Below, in pieces: positions 50,025 to 62,602 of a DNA stretch of 64,000 bases. The first letter of the stretch is position 1, and every line of letters starts with the position of its first letter. The notes beneath the pieces were generated by a model. That model was given only the letters and a program-made list of their open reading frames with translations, made no database searches and was not told where the DNA came from. The stretch comes from Gelatoporia subvermispora B (taxonomy: Eukaryota; Basidiomycota; Agaricomycetes; Polyporales; Gelatoporiaceae): NCBI GenBank assembly GCA_000320605.2, contig KB445794.1, forward strand, positions 973,837 to 1,037,836. The letters run 5' to 3'. The position numbers and the translations under genes are program-made.

Positions 50025-51556
50025 CTAGTCCAAGCGCTCCTCAATCCTCAACATCACCTTCCTTCCGGACTTGCCTTCCGACATCCGCCGCATGGTCTCG
50101 CATATGAGTTGGCTTGCCTCTTCGTCGTTCACATTTCCTGGGACTGTGACAATTTCGTGCTCTGGTCCCTTGAGCTACTCGCAAGACATTGAGTCCTTCG
50201 ATCGTCACAGCCCGTGGCCAGATGCCTACCTTTAGATCGACCAATGCGCGCATCAACTCCTCTCTCTCCTTACGGCCATGCATGTCGTACCAATGACTCT
50301 GCCAGAACCCACGTGCGACGAGCCCTTTGAATATCAATGGTGAAGCCGGCAATGTGAGCGGCTCGCGCGCCATCGCTCCGTAAGTCACCAGGTGTGCATC
50401 ATGCCCCACTAATCTGAGTGTCTTTGTGACGCTATTGCCTCCCACACAATTCAGGAAGAGTCGGATTGGCTGTATCATGGGCCATTGCCACGGTCAGGCA
50501 GTATCAGTAGAAGAGAGCGACTTTGACCTACAGCGTCTTTTGTCCAGCTTTGGACAGTCTTGATCTTCTCCTTGTCAGCGAGATCATCGTATCTGAGGAC
50601 ATGGGTTGCACCAAGAGCCTTCAATTGTCGCTCAAGTTCTTCGAAGTTTTCCCTGCACGGCGAGAGCCGACGTGAGCGTATGCTACACGCAAGATGTCAT
50701 GCTAAAATGGTACCTATTGCGCACAAAGTTGATCGTCTTTATGCCACGACGTGCCGCGATTTGTATCACAACTTGGCCAACCTAAAGAGGGTCCCAGCAA
50801 TCAACGATTCGCCGCATCCAAGAGGCTATGAGACAAACCGCACTATTAGCCCCTGTAGATGACGTCGAGTTCAGCGATGAATGAGAATGTATACACCTGC
50901 AGCGATTGTAGTACCATTCTGAACGACCCAATCTCCTTCCTTCAAGTCGACGAACTCGCGTAGCATGTTGTATGCCGTTGGAGGGTTGACCTGTATGTCA
51001 TAGTTTCGACAACCTGTCTCCCAAACTGTAGACACCCAATAGCACTCACAATAATCGTAGCTGCATTTACCTCGCTGACATCTCCTTTGGGGAGCTTGAT
51101 CACGTCCTCAGCGCGTGCACTGCGTGCCGACACCCACGTCCCCGACTGCTGCTTCGCTACAACAACCCAGTCGCCAACACTCAATCCTTGCACATCGTCT
51201 CCAACTGCAGTCACCTCCCCAAGGCCCTCATTCCCTGGAACAAAGAGCTTCCCATCGGAACTGACCGACACGTCTGGTACGGGCCGGAGGGGGTACGAAC
51301 CCTCGATAACATTGATGTCTGAGGGGTTTACGGGCGCGAGCCGGTATCGTATGTTCACCGAGCCCGCTGGCGGTGAAGATAGTGTCGGAAATGTGTGTGT
51401 TCTAAGAACGCTCGCCGGTCGGCCAGCCTCACTGAAGACGACTGCGCGGTTCGCGTTCACTCTAGAGGTCGTCGAGAATGGTACACTTAGCAGAGAACGC
51501 TGCGTACAGGATCGCAGCATAGCTAGTGTCGTCGGAATTCTCCAGCCATTCATCAT
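50025..51556 (-). CDS. ETR1: Mitochondrial enoyl-[acyl-carrier-protein] reductase (MECR/ETR1)
   Basis: The model is complement(50025..50174, 50230..50469, 50532..50652, 50714..50781, 50839..50852, 50915..50990, 51050..51556), 391 aa. The N-terminus (TTLAMLRSCTQRSLLSVPFS) is a mitochondrial presequence. MDR-superfamily features: VNPSDINVIEGSYP, GNEGLGEVTAVGDDV, the NPPTAYNMLREFVDL motif, the NADPH-binding QNGANSAVGQVVIQIA and INFVRNRENFEEL. Known role: last step of mitochondrial type II fatty-acid synthesis, feeding lipoic acid supply. Exon 3 is 14 nt (GANSA). The stop lies about 180 bp from the p24 stop (convergent). Confidence 0.94.
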
Positions 51557-51777
51557 ATCGCGCCGTTGATGTTAGCAAGAGTAGAGTCGACAGGTGAGAA
51601 CAATATTTGCAGTCGATGAGTATGGACTGGTGCTATGACGGTATCAGTACCCCTAACCCTAAATCAGCTCTCTAGCTATGGTCTAACTATACTTCCGAGC
51701 CGTCCGTCCGTGCAACGTCCTACGTTGTCTATGAAGAGAAATCCCGAAGGGAACACAAGCACCGCAATCTGTCACGT

Positions 51778-52894
51778 CTATTGGCTGTCTGACAGAAACA
51801 GCTCCTTCAGCAGCCGTGCGGTGTCTGCTGGACTCGAGACAGCATGGCCAATCGTACGCGGGTCAGAGTAGAGCTCATAGTCATTTCCGCCCTAGAGCAT
51901 GGGTCAGTATCAATGCAAATGGGGCGAATACGGAATAAGTACTTTGTACGTCTTGTCGCCGAAGAAGTGGATCTCTTCGAACTGTTCATCCTCTACGTGG
52001 CGAAGGCAGTACGTCTTGTCCCATCCATTAGGGAAGATGTCAAACGAAATCTTTCCGCCGATGGAGTATGTCAACCCGTAGTCGGCGAACTTCTCCTGTA
52101 GAACCTTTACGAACGCCGCGCGTACGCCATGCTCCTGGAATGACACCATGGATCAGTCATCGTATCCATATAACCTTTACGAAGGACGCACCTTGTCGTA
52201 CTTCTCGAACTCATTCCGCTCCGCAATGCTGGACAGATGTCAGAAACATGATGAACATATGTTAACACTGACATACGTGGCGTTACGGCCAAGAGGGCTG
52301 ACGTTGACCATGCCGTTACGGAACTCGATGAACGTACCCCTATCAGACATTCAATGATACACTCGAGATGTAACACAGTGGAGGAAATACCTCTTGATTG
52401 GGATATCCAGGTCCGCGACATAGTGGAGGATGAAGTTCGCAAGGACCTTCCATTTCTCCTCACCGACGAATTTGATGAAAGACTGCGACGGAAGCGCCTT
52501 CCCGAGCTTGTACGCGGTGAGCCCGTTCTCCGCGAACGTGTAATCAAACTCGTCCACCACTGCCAGTAAAAGATGCGACATTTACAAAGAGATCAACCTG
52601 AGGACAATCAGGTTGCGGCATGGTACATACCCGTTGTAGTCGACCCGGGGAGCACGAATTGTTCCGCGATCTTCACAAAGTCAGATCCTCCCACAACGCC
52701 GGTAATCACTCGCTTGCGCAGCGCACGCAAAATTTCCATTAGCTCCAGCGACACTGCCTGTTATAAGCTCAGGCGGTGTGTGCAGTGAATGCCGTGGCGC
52801 GCGCACGCACCTGCCGCGCGGGCGTGAGGGTGCCGTCGACATCGAAGAGCACGAGCTTCTTCACAGGGCGGTCCGAAAACGCTGAGGAGACCAT
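51778..52894 (-). CDS. SEC53: Phosphomannomutase
   Basis: The model is complement(51778..51891, 51943..52134, 52192..52228, 52277..52339, 52391..52559, 52631..52757, 52811..52894), 261 aa. The HAD-type nucleophile motif is [12 protein letters not shown] (Asp18, Asp20). Then come [52 protein letters not shown] and [19 protein letters not shown], with the conserved end [20 protein letters not shown]. It converts mannose 6-phosphate to mannose 1-phosphate for GDP-mannose, and so supports N-glycosylation, O-mannosylation and GPI anchors. The cytosolic enzyme starts directly on its core. Confidence 0.95.
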
Positions 52895-53318
52895 TATTGT
52901 GTTGACGGGCAGATGATGAATGGTAACGATGGGAGAGGTTGCAGAGACGGTAGAGACACGGCGCTGACTTGTGCTTGACGTGTCTACGCGCGCTGCGCAA
53001 GCGGCGACCTTCGATCGCGACGCACGTGCTACCTCGGGACCTACGCGGACCGACTGCTTTTGGACGTGTGGCATCTAGATCAACCACTTGGTATTTTTGG
53101 AATGTAGCGATGAAAGCGCACTATTAAATCGGGAATACACTTATGACGAACGATGTTCAATATAACCCAAGACGAACGAGGACCTGCGAGCGACAACACG
53201 ACATTCCAAGAAGTTTCCACAAAACATACAACGAATAGCTAACAGACGAGAGCCTAACACAAACCAGTCTAACTTGTTATACAGTTTTTCATGATGTCAT
53301 AAGCGTCCCCCCTCGACA
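52895..53318. other. Intergenic region, phosphomannomutase promoter and TF 3' flank
   Basis: About 420 bp, AT-richer toward the transcription-factor end. No element recognised. Confidence 0.4.
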
Positions 53319-56300
53319 TTAGACTTGGTATTGGGCGAAGAGGTTCCTCCAGGATGCATCCGGATCGATGCCATGCGACTGCAGAGGGCTCTCGAGCGGG
53401 GAGTGTCCGGGCACATACTGCCCTACCATTGCCGACGGTTGCTGCTGGTATGTACCGTACTGCATCCCATTGAGATCAAGGGCCATCTGCTGCTGCATTG
53501 AGCCGTAGTTATAGCCGTGCGGTTGCCATTGCGGAGTCGGAGGGAACTCCTGGTAGTCGTAGTACTCGGGCGTTGCCCCGGACTGGTGATTGTACGTATG
53601 CGAGCCTTGGGGTGGCGGGTTATAGCCTTGGGGCTGTTGGTATCCTTGCCATTGCGCGGGCTCCTCCACCAGCGGGTGTTGTTGTGGAGGCTCTGCAGCA
53701 TGCACAATCTGGGAAGTGTGTCCCGCGGGAGGGTAGAAGGACTGATCGGCCACGAGGTCGCGCGGGCTTGATGACGCTTGGGACGAGCTACCATGAGGAG
53801 ATGACGGCAGCGATGGGGACTTCCGCGAGACCAGTCGTGTCTTTCCTCCAAGCGCAGCAAGCTCCTCGTCCTCTTGTTTCACGGTCGTGGTATCCATATG
53901 GAGGTGTCCCGACATGGCTGCCGACGCTCGAGCCTGATGCTGCGAAAGGGCCACAATCGCCCGTCCCTTCAGCTTCCGGAGGACAGGCTGTGCAATGAAA
54001 ACCATCAGGCTCCGTGCAACACGGATCCGCGCGCTCCGATACCACTCACCAAGACTTTTGCTGCCCGCGCATTCTCTGATACCCCCTCGAACAGACTGCA
54101 CGCTGACTCAAGATGCGACAACGCGGACGGGGCGAGCGCCATACTCGGGCATTTCGTCGCGATGGATCCGAGCACAATCTGGAATGACGTAAGCAGGAAA
54201 CAGAGTGATATATAACCCGTGACGCACAGCGCATGAGAAGACATGCGTGAACAAGAACCACATCCTCTCCGTCAAGCCCGGTTGCTGCGAGTACAAGCTT
54301 TTAATCAATCCCACGAATGCACAGGCGCTGTTGTATGCTGCGAGGACCGACGGGGCATACTTGCTGCCCAGGGGATCGTCCGGATGGTCCTCGATGGCTC
54401 GTGCGAAGAAGCCTCTGTGCATGTAGAAAAGTGCTGTCGGATATTTAGCGGTCAGTTACCCGTGTTTCACCGCCAACAGCCACGTGGGGATACGTACTCA
54501 TTTCTCGGATGGCAAATGCAATGTAGCGTTGCATCGTCAGCTCGATAGTGCACGGGGCTGGATCAACCTCCATCTTCGCCCCGCCGAACCCAGGGACACG
54601 TAGGGAGGGCGGAACGTAGAAGCTGCGCACTTTCTTGTCGAGCTCCTGGATCATGCGGTACGTAGGCGTCCGTGCGCCAAAGGCCTGCTCGTGCACGATG
54701 TTCAGACACCGGGATGAGAAACGATGCTTCCAATCAGCAACTGTCGAAGCCAAATGTGACCACGACAACGGGACAAGTTCACAGTCAGTCGGCAACGAAG
54801 ATCACAGAAGTGTTTATGATAACGCACAAGACATCTCGATTTCACCTGTATCCGTCTTCGTCGGCTCAGAGGCCATCTGGGTATCTATGAAGGCTGAAGA
54901 AAATGATGGTGGTCTTCCAAATGTCAGGCTCTACAAAGCGTACGGTGATAAGCAAGACGGCCTCATTGGAAGCTCTGCCGTTCTATGTCGGAGCTACGCA
55001 CTGACCTGCCATGAGTCGTAGGTATATAATTCGTAGAACAGTGAACGCCTCCGGAACGTCTCCTCTGACTTCAAGTTCCATTTTCCACTGTCGCGATCTT
55101 CAAAATCACAGCGCGGAAGCATCAGAATACAGCCGCTGACGGGAAATGCCTGGCAACACGGGAATGGCACTTACGCAGACCAAGCTGCCGGGGTAACCTT
55201 CAACACAGTTGTAGCTAGCAAGAGGTCACAAAAACTCACACTTTGGGCCAGCTTCACTGCAAGACCCATGAGGGCCCATCGGGGGCCCTCCACGAAGGAG
55301 AGGAACATGAAATGGCACATGAGGACCTGTGCACGTGAGATGAGCAAACCGTCCGTGGACCTCGGGCGGAAGATTAGGAGACGGTTACTCACTAAAGCCT
55401 GGATCGCCGGAATTGATTGAGACTCCAGCACGGAGTCCAATGAGAGGGCAGCTCGTCCCAGCTGATAATAGCGTGTCGCTTCGGGGGAAAACGATGGGCG
55501 TTCCAAATCAAGCAGCGTGCCGAGGGCTAGCACTAGATACATCACTGCGAGACGGTGGGAGGCCATCGAGTCCTGATCTGGGGAAATCTCCATCGGCCCA
55601 TAGATGCGGGGGAAGATGCTTCCATAGAACTCGGCTTCTGGGAGCGGCGTGTACCTGCGCGGGGGGTCGTTAGATTGTGCGGCAGAAGCAAGCGCGGCCG
55701 GTGGTGACGCACATCCACGCTGCGTGCTTGTAGTAGATCTCGGCCAACTGGCGGGCTTTTGCCGCGTCTGGGAGGAGCTGTATTATTTGTTGGCGGACGC
55801 CCACCGCCGTCTCGTCAACAGTACTAGCAAACGGGAACGTGTGGTTAAGCCATGGTAATTCTGCTGGGAACGTCACTTGAGGGCTCTCCACATCGTCATC
55901 CCCTCCATCCTCATTCTGCCGTTGCGTTAGTCCCGACTCTGTGTTTGCTGCCAACAGGTGCAAGCATACCTGCAATAGTAGGTACTGTAAAGGGGCTTGT
56001 CAGCAGGGCTGCGCGGCGCTATACCCATTAAACACATACCCAGGAATTCGCCGTGGTCCCGAAGAATTTGGTGTGGCCAGATTCAGTGATAGATCTATCC
56101 CAGCCAGATATGGGCTAATTCTAGTCAGGGGAATTCGAGCTCGGGAAGCTTACAGAGAACCGACGGCATCTATCGCTTCTGCCGTTTCGGGGTCTGGTTC
56201 CTTTGAGACATCCTCCGGTGCCTCTCGTTCCAGAGGTCTCTTAATCTGCAATAACTCCTCGGACAGAAGGTGGTGCGGTTCGTTGGAGAGCTGACCGTGC

Positions 56301-56816
56301 GCAGCTTGCAGGGCATCTTCCAGCTGCCGCACCCGGCTCGCTAGCTGCGTTATCTTGTCATGGAGTTCCTCGGTGTTCGCGAGCACAAATCTGGTCCACT
56401 TCTGGTCAAACAAGCTACCACCATCAATTTTCGGAACGGAACGTACCTGTTGCCCTTGCCCGTGGTCAAGGAGCCTGTCGGGAGTCTCAGAATGAGGCCG
56501 AACACACAGGGGGCGCGACTCACCGTCCGGGCAGATCGCGGCACATCCTTTTTTCACACAACTAGCACACGGGAAAACCCTCGAGCATCTGGTAATTCAA
56601 AAGGACTCATGTTACAACGGGGACCCTCGGGGAGGGCACGACTGGCACGGACCTGAGCTTCAGCCTTTGGCGAGATCACCGGCGGGCGCGTCAGTCTCTT
56701 AATGTGGCGCCGAGGCTATGCGGGAGAGGTTGAAGCACGTACCGCCGGCATTCCGCACAGGAGAGAGGCGCATTACGCTTCTTCGTTCGCGATACGAGGT
56801 TGGATGACGAGGACAT
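53319..56816 (-). CDS. Zn2Cys6 fungal-specific transcription factor, 17 exons
   Basis: The model is complement(53319..53987, 54050..54178, 54228..54433, 54498..54740, 54846..54930, 55006..55097, 55175..55184, 55240..55326, 55393..55654, 55713..55915, 55970..55984, 56040..56094, 56154..56390, 56447..56474, 56524..56588, 56653..56664, 56743..56816), 823 aa. The zinc cluster has Cys20, 23, 30, 36, 39 and 48 (LSCAECRRLKLRC, PCASCVKKGC). A dimerising coiled coil follows (ELHDKITQLASRVRQLEDAL). The fungal-specific TF domain includes MYLVLALGTLLDLERPSF and ETFRRRSLFYELYTYDSWQ, then SLTFGRPPSF. The C-terminus is Gln/Pro/Tyr-rich, likely an activation region. Very small exons (10, 12, 15, 28 nt) are required. 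Targets unknown. Confidence 0.88.
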
Positions 56817-57357
56817 ACGAATTTTAGGATGATGGGAAAGAGAGAGGGATGGACAGAGTACCTCCGACCCAGCGAGCGTCTCGGAGCGCTGGGACTGCCT
56901 GCACTCGATATACTCGGCCTGGCGAATTCTATAGTAGCCGCGCTTCACATGCATCGCCAGACAATGGCAGTCACCGCCCTGCCCATCTTTTGGTCGCCAG
57001 TCCGCCAGCTGCCACTTCTCGGGGACAACTCCACGGATGCAACCCCTTTGTCTGATCCCTTGTAGACGGGTGTAACTGATAAATGAGCGTGCGGCGCGCC
57101 GCGGAACCTAATATGTTTGATGTAGTGAAGCTATGGTATCGTCAATGTAAGGAAGATGTCTATGGTCCTACACCCCTCGGGAATCTACAAACACAATGAA
57201 TGCACAAATCCAAACCTGTCGATCGATAATCCATTAAAACCGCCCGCCCGTGCGAACGGCGGTCTGTAGCGTAAATCAGCCAACAGCAATCCTCCCCACG
57301 GTCCCTCCCGCGATGTTCATCCCATCACGACGCCGGGGTTGCACCATCGCCAGCACC
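56817..57357. other. Intergenic region, TF promoter and Sec2-like 3' flank
   Basis: About 540 bp; no coding region or defined element recognised. Confidence 0.4.
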
Positions 57358-59208
57358 CTACCCTGGGCGCATCTGATCGTCGATCCCTTTCACGGCCATC
57401 TGCTCAGAGGCCTGCTCGAGCGACGGACCCTGTCCAACCTCCTGTACCGCGATGCTTCTGCGTGGCTGCTCCGAGGCCGGGCTAATGGGTTCCGCCATGG
57501 AATCTGCCAAGGACGACGTATCGGAGCCGTTACACATTGGCTCCTGGTGGACCATCGTCCCGGATGGCCGCAGCGACGACGTCGTCGATGAGAAGCTACC
57601 GCGTCCGCCGAAGAGCCCACCGAGTTTGCGCGAGAGCGGCGCGCCTGCAACGGGCGCAGCGCTATTCGCGTTCGGGCCGACGACGGGAGACGAGACAGGG
57701 GTCGGTGCGGTTGTCGTAGTGCTATCTGTGCTCCATAGCTTAAAGCCCCATCGTCCCGGTGACGCAGTCGTCTTCTTCACGTCATCCTCTTGCGACAACG
57801 ATGGCCTCGCGGTAGCTACCGTGGGCTGAACGCCGATACTGTTCTCGGAGATGAACGTGCGCAATGCGCGCACACACATCTCGGAAGCCTCTTTGGCCTC
57901 TTGCGCTTCGCTCAATTCATGTCGGGTCTCTTCCAGTTGCACTTTGACTGTTTCGAGCTCCTTTGTCAAGACTTCGATTACAGACGGGTCCGGAGATGGT
58001 GAGCGCTCTCTGACGGGGGCAGGCCCCGATCCGAGACCCCATATCCCTGACATGCGTTTGGAGTGGCCCGATGTGCTTCGCGTCGATTGACCTTCTGGCG
58101 GAGGCGAAGTTGGCCATTGACTGTCTCCGCCGAAACTGGGAGCGCTTAAAACATAGGCAGAATCCGAGACGGAAGAAATACGGCGATGGCCTAGGCGTCC
58201 TGCGGGAGATCCCGTCAAGGGCGTGAATGATGTACGTCGTGAAGAAGGGTTGTTCAGGTCGAGAGTCAGATTAGAGACTTGGCTCATGCGCCTACTCTCT
58301 GTCTGTAGCCGCATTAGGGCGCGTCTGTTGAGATGCTGGTTAGCACACGTTCTCGGAAGCACTAGCGCCTATCTCCTGGTCTTTGCGGTTTGAAACGAGC
58401 ACCGTTGCTATGTGGCCATTGTTCAAGGGCCCGTCCCGGTCACAAATCGTGCATCCAGAGCGTGTACTTTTCGTCTTGCACGTAGACTTGCCCGTGTAGC
58501 CCCGCAGCGTGGCGAGAGTACTAGAGACGTCCACATGGAACGCGAAGCTCGCTGCCTCCGGTCATGACGAATTCTTCTGAAACGCCGCGAACAATATTTC
58601 CGGCGTTCATGGATCATGAGCGCATACTTTCCGTAATGATATCCACTGAGTTGCCCCGGATCCGCACCCGCACAAGGTGGCCATCGCCAACAGCGCGCCA
58701 CAAATGCGGGTACGGGTACGGGTCGGACCACGAGCATCACGGAAACGACGATCATGAGCCGTACACCGGCTCCGTACTCCCAGGAATCAAATCTCAACAT
58801 ATGCACTTACCTGCTCTCCTCGACTTTGCTTCGTAACATCGTAATAGCGTCCTCATCCTCCTGGTGCTTCTCCTTCGCGCTCTGGAGTTCTGTCTCAAGA
58901 TTCGCGCACTTCGTCGTTACAGTGTTCAGCGACTCCTGCATGTCCGCCTCGCGTGCGGCTACCGCGGCGAGCGCAGCCTTCAGTTCATCGCGCTCCTTCG
59001 TGACCTCGTCGAGCGACATGCGGAGCTGCGTGACAATGGACGCAAGGACGTTCGTGTCGAGCGACCGCGGGCGTTCGCTCTCCTTCTGCGGGGAGAACGG
59101 TTCGTCGCGTTCAAGTTGATGTTCTAGCTCGAGGGTGAGGTCGATTGACGTCGGACGGTTGGACTGGAAGGAGAGGTCTTCGTGAGCGTCGTCGTCGAGA
59201 GACATCAT
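57358..59208 (-). CDS. Sec2-like Rab guanine nucleotide exchange factor
   Basis: The model is complement(57358..58324, 58811..59208), 454 aa. The N-half is a long coiled coil (LRMSLDEVTKERDELKAALA, LNTVTTKCANLETELQSAKE, then EDEDAITMLRSKVEESRR) running into ALMRLQTESRRMSQ, which fits the Sec2 N-terminal GEF helix. A second coiled coil follows the Ser/Pro-rich linker (VIEVLTKELETVKVQLEETR). The C-terminus is disordered. Known role: Sec2 activates the Rab Sec4 on secretory vesicles for polarised exocytosis. The single intron is 486 nt, far longer than any other here, and its first 384 nt are open in one frame. ATG 59205 is an equally good start. Confidence 0.75.
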
Positions 59209-59714
59209 GACAGCTGCAACAGATGGTATACTCCACGCGTCGTGAGATCCGATGGCGGTGAAATTGTGATATATGTGAGTGTAGCTGTGGATGGTGTGAG
59301 CTCGACGGCGCAGTGGCTGAGGCCCTGCCTCCTGGGCGACTGTGGGCGTGATGGCGACCCGAGCGTTCGCTTTCGTGCGCGACGCGGTCTGTATTGCCAC
59401 GTGGTTTCCCAGCCCGGTCATGCGCCCCTCACACGGCGTGGCTGAGAAGCCACGGTACCGCGCGTGTTCGCATGCATTGCACCCATCTGGACGAATCCGT
59501 ATGGACAATAAACCTCCTCGCAAGCAGCGAGCTGATAAGAGGAGTGTGTGTATTCAATGACTTCGATACTCTACATCCGGGATGCCTCAAATCTATGCTA
59601 TACACTAGATGTACAACCTGCGTTGCTGCCGTTTCAGCGTACATTCGTCCGCCAACTCTGTTCGCTTTTCGTCCTCCGCGCGACGTGCCGTGCCTACCTC
59701 CGTCGGGCCTGCTG
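59209..59714. other. Intergenic region, Sec2-like promoter and Smr-gene 3' flank
   Basis: About 500 bp. Frames here have no family resemblance. Nothing further seen. Confidence 0.4.
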
Positions 59715-62602
59715 TCAGGCATGTGTCAATGGATCCACACAGATCGCACCATCTCGCTCGCTCCAGGGGTATCCCCACGTATGCAGCCACTCCCGCACGC
59801 CGGCCGCGAGCCGTGCGCGAGAGGCTCCGCGCGCAGGATCCTGGGTCCCCGTGTGCTTCTCTTCGCCGACAACAAGATACGCTGTCACCATAACATACCA
59901 CATCAGCACAGCTCCTCTCGCAGCAAGCAAACCACTCACCAAGCCCGTAGAAAGGCTCCTTCTCCAGCTGCGGATCCGAGATGCGTGAGACAGGCTGCGC
60001 ACCACACAAGCACACCACTTACCGCGAGCAAGAACTCTTCCAGCACTTCCGTCGCCTCCGCCGCATGCAGCCCGTGCAGATCGAGCATGACCTCCGTGCG
60101 CTCCTCGGGCGAGAGCTTGTTCCCGCTATCACCCAGCGTAGCCGTGCTTGCGATCCCGAGGCAAACCCCAAGGCCCTTTGCGCATATACGTCCACGCGCC
60201 GTCCGGTCACCGTAGTCGTCTGACCAGCTCGCCTCGCGGCTGCGCACCGCCTGTTCTGCCACGTGAGCACGCTCGCGCACGAGCTTGCCTGCCGCCTCGA
60301 CCATCTCCGAGCTCATCTTCGCGTTGAGGTCGTGGCCTTCCCGGCTAAAGCGCTTCGCCGCAGCGCCGTCTCCGCGGCGCCAGGCGTCTGCCGCGCGGGA
60401 GAGGCAAGCGTTGCGTGCAGCACCGAGACGCAATGCCCTGCAAGTAATCCCACGTCAACTCCGCGCAACTGATTGCAACTCCGAGACCCACCTTGACCGA
60501 TATGCCATGTAAAGACTGTTCACGGACTCACCCGTAGGCAAGGTAGGTAGCAATGTCGGAGGCCGTAGCTTGATCCGAGGTGACGGCTTGGGTGCGACCA
60601 CCGCCGTGCTCGTATGCAGTGTATCTGTGGGTGGGTCACGTCGGGTAACAGCGGAATCCTTTGCACTCTGCCCTTGTGCGGGAGGGGCTGGCGGCGCCTT
60701 TTTGACCGCAGCGGCGAACCGCGTGCGCGAAGGATCATGCGCGCTAGTCTCGCGACCCTGGCCGGGCGCACCGCGTCCACGGCTCGTAGTGGAAGATGCA
60801 ACTGCGTGGTTAAGGGTCGGGAACTCGTCTGGGGATGCACTGCGTCCCTGTTCCTGCGTCACGGGAGTGATATGCGAGCTGTTCATGGCATGCGTAACGG
60901 TTGAGACATCAATATTCTCGGGGAGGTGGTGCAAGAACTCGCAGGCATCTCCTTTGGCACATGTTCCACGCAGCCAGAAGCGACAGAGGGCCCGCTCGAG
61001 ATCGTGACTGGCCACCGAAGTTCAGATACGTGATTAGCAACCTGTATTACTCGGTCCTCACCTGAAGCGACAGTCCGCGCGCAAGCATTCGCCGGCAAGG
61101 AAGTACCTGCAGACCCTGTTGTTCCCTGGGAGAGGTCGACCGTTGACATAACGTGGGCCATTGCGGCCTGGCCCGGCCATGTTATTGAAGCCCGCCCTCC
61201 CGCCGCGCACCATACCACCTTCGCGGGAAACCATCGTCACACCCCTGCCCATGGACTGCATGCGCGGCTGGTGGGCATTCGGAAGCGGGTTGTTCATCTG
61301 GCGGTCGACGAGCCAGGTCATGGCACGGTCGAAGTCGTAGCCATTGTTTGCGAGGGCCTCCTCTAGCTCCGACGGCGCGAGCGTTGCGCCAAAGACAGAG
61401 CTCAGGACGTCCAATGGGGTCATCCCGTCTGTAAGCATGGCAGCTGCCTCGGGATCCATGTCCGGGTCACCATCCTGGGCGGGCTGCTCACCACTGTTGG
61501 GAGATGTAAAGCGGGTGTCATCGGTAGAGAATGACGACGTGGACACGGACGAGTTTGACCAGGGTGCCTCAAGATCATTCGAAGTGACAGGGTGGAAGGA
61601 GCGCGGGATACTGCTTGCCCTGAAAGGGTCGAAAGGGTCGTCGTCCTCATCCTGCTCGTCAGGCCTGAGCGAAGACCTAAGTGAGGAGCTTGGCGTCACG
61701 GCACGAGGAAGTAGAGCACTATCCGGAGTGAGTGGAGCTGCAATCGCGAGCTTTGATGTAGGCCTGTTCTGCGTTGACCACAAGTCGGGGGAGGGCGTTT
61801 GATCCCGGAGCGCTGCAAGGGAGCCCGGGTTCGAGGATGCCGCAGAGAGGGGACGAGGGATAGGCTTAAACTCTGATGCCTTGGCGTTCAGAAGCCTAGG
61901 AGAGGAGATAGGCGAAGCCGGAAGACTGGTAGCATAATGTTGTGGACCGATGATGGGGGACAAATTCGGAGACTCGCTACGCGCTGACATGTAGGAGTTG
62001 GCCTGAGCCTGTGCGCCGAGCGGCGACGTAATCGGGGTGTGTGGCCTACGGAAGATCATAGCCAACGGTGAACTAGGTGCAGACTGGGGAGTGTCTGGAC
62101 GGTTTGTGAGGGTGCGACTCGTGTTTGACGCGCGAGATGACGGCCGGGAGATGGGTCGGCGCGTCGGGGTCAAGAAGAGGAAGGGTACGTTGTCAACATC
62201 GTCCCTATGCTTATGCATGAGATCGAGAACATGCTGTTCAAGCTGCGAAGAAGGTCAAGGGCGTGAGTGCGAGCCACAGTAGACGTCGACAAGGCCACCA
62301 ACCTCTTCCTCCTCGATATCCCCGAAGTTCTCCTTGAGGAGCGCCTTGAGCTCTTCCTCCTGCTCGCTATCAAGCAGATTTGCAACTTGCGAGACAAACG
62401 AGGATGTGATACGTCCAGACTCGTCCGAGTCGATGTCGCTGTCGTAGACGTCGTTAGGCTTGTAGTGCCGGGCGATGACCACGAGCTGAGAACGGGTGTG
62501 GGGAAACTTGGAGGGAACCAAGGACTCTTGTCCTGAAGCATAGCCACCGTCAGAGGCAGCGCTGGAATCTGGCGGTACAGATATGAGCGGCGGTGCTAGC
62601 AT
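59715..62602 (-). CDS. CUE-CCCH-DUF1771-Smr domain protein (Cue2/N4BP2-like)
   Basis: The model is complement(59715..59881, 59940..59967, 60023..60437, 60492..61007, 61062..62242, 62303..62602), 868 aa. Domain order: an acidic helical N-terminal region (about 60-130), a long Ser/Pro-rich linker, a CUE-type ubiquitin-binding segment at about 370-405 (PLDVLSSVFGATLAPSELEE), two CCCH zinc fingers at about 480-523 (CRYFLAGECLRADCRFSH and CRFWLRGTCAKGDACEFLH), DUF1771 from about 670 (GAARNACLSRAADAWRRGDG) and a C-terminal Smr domain (VMLDLHGLHAAEATEVLEEF, VVGEEKHTGTQDPARGASRA). In yeast Cue2 the DUF1771/SMR part cleaves mRNA at collided ribosomes; CUE binds ubiquitin. The CCCH fingers suggest RNA contact. 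Role here is inferred from those relatives. Confidence 0.88.

Noticed and set aside
51651..51663. Telomere-like CCCTAACCCTAAA
   Set aside because: Only two repeat units, between two ordinary housekeeping genes; chance occurrence is likely.
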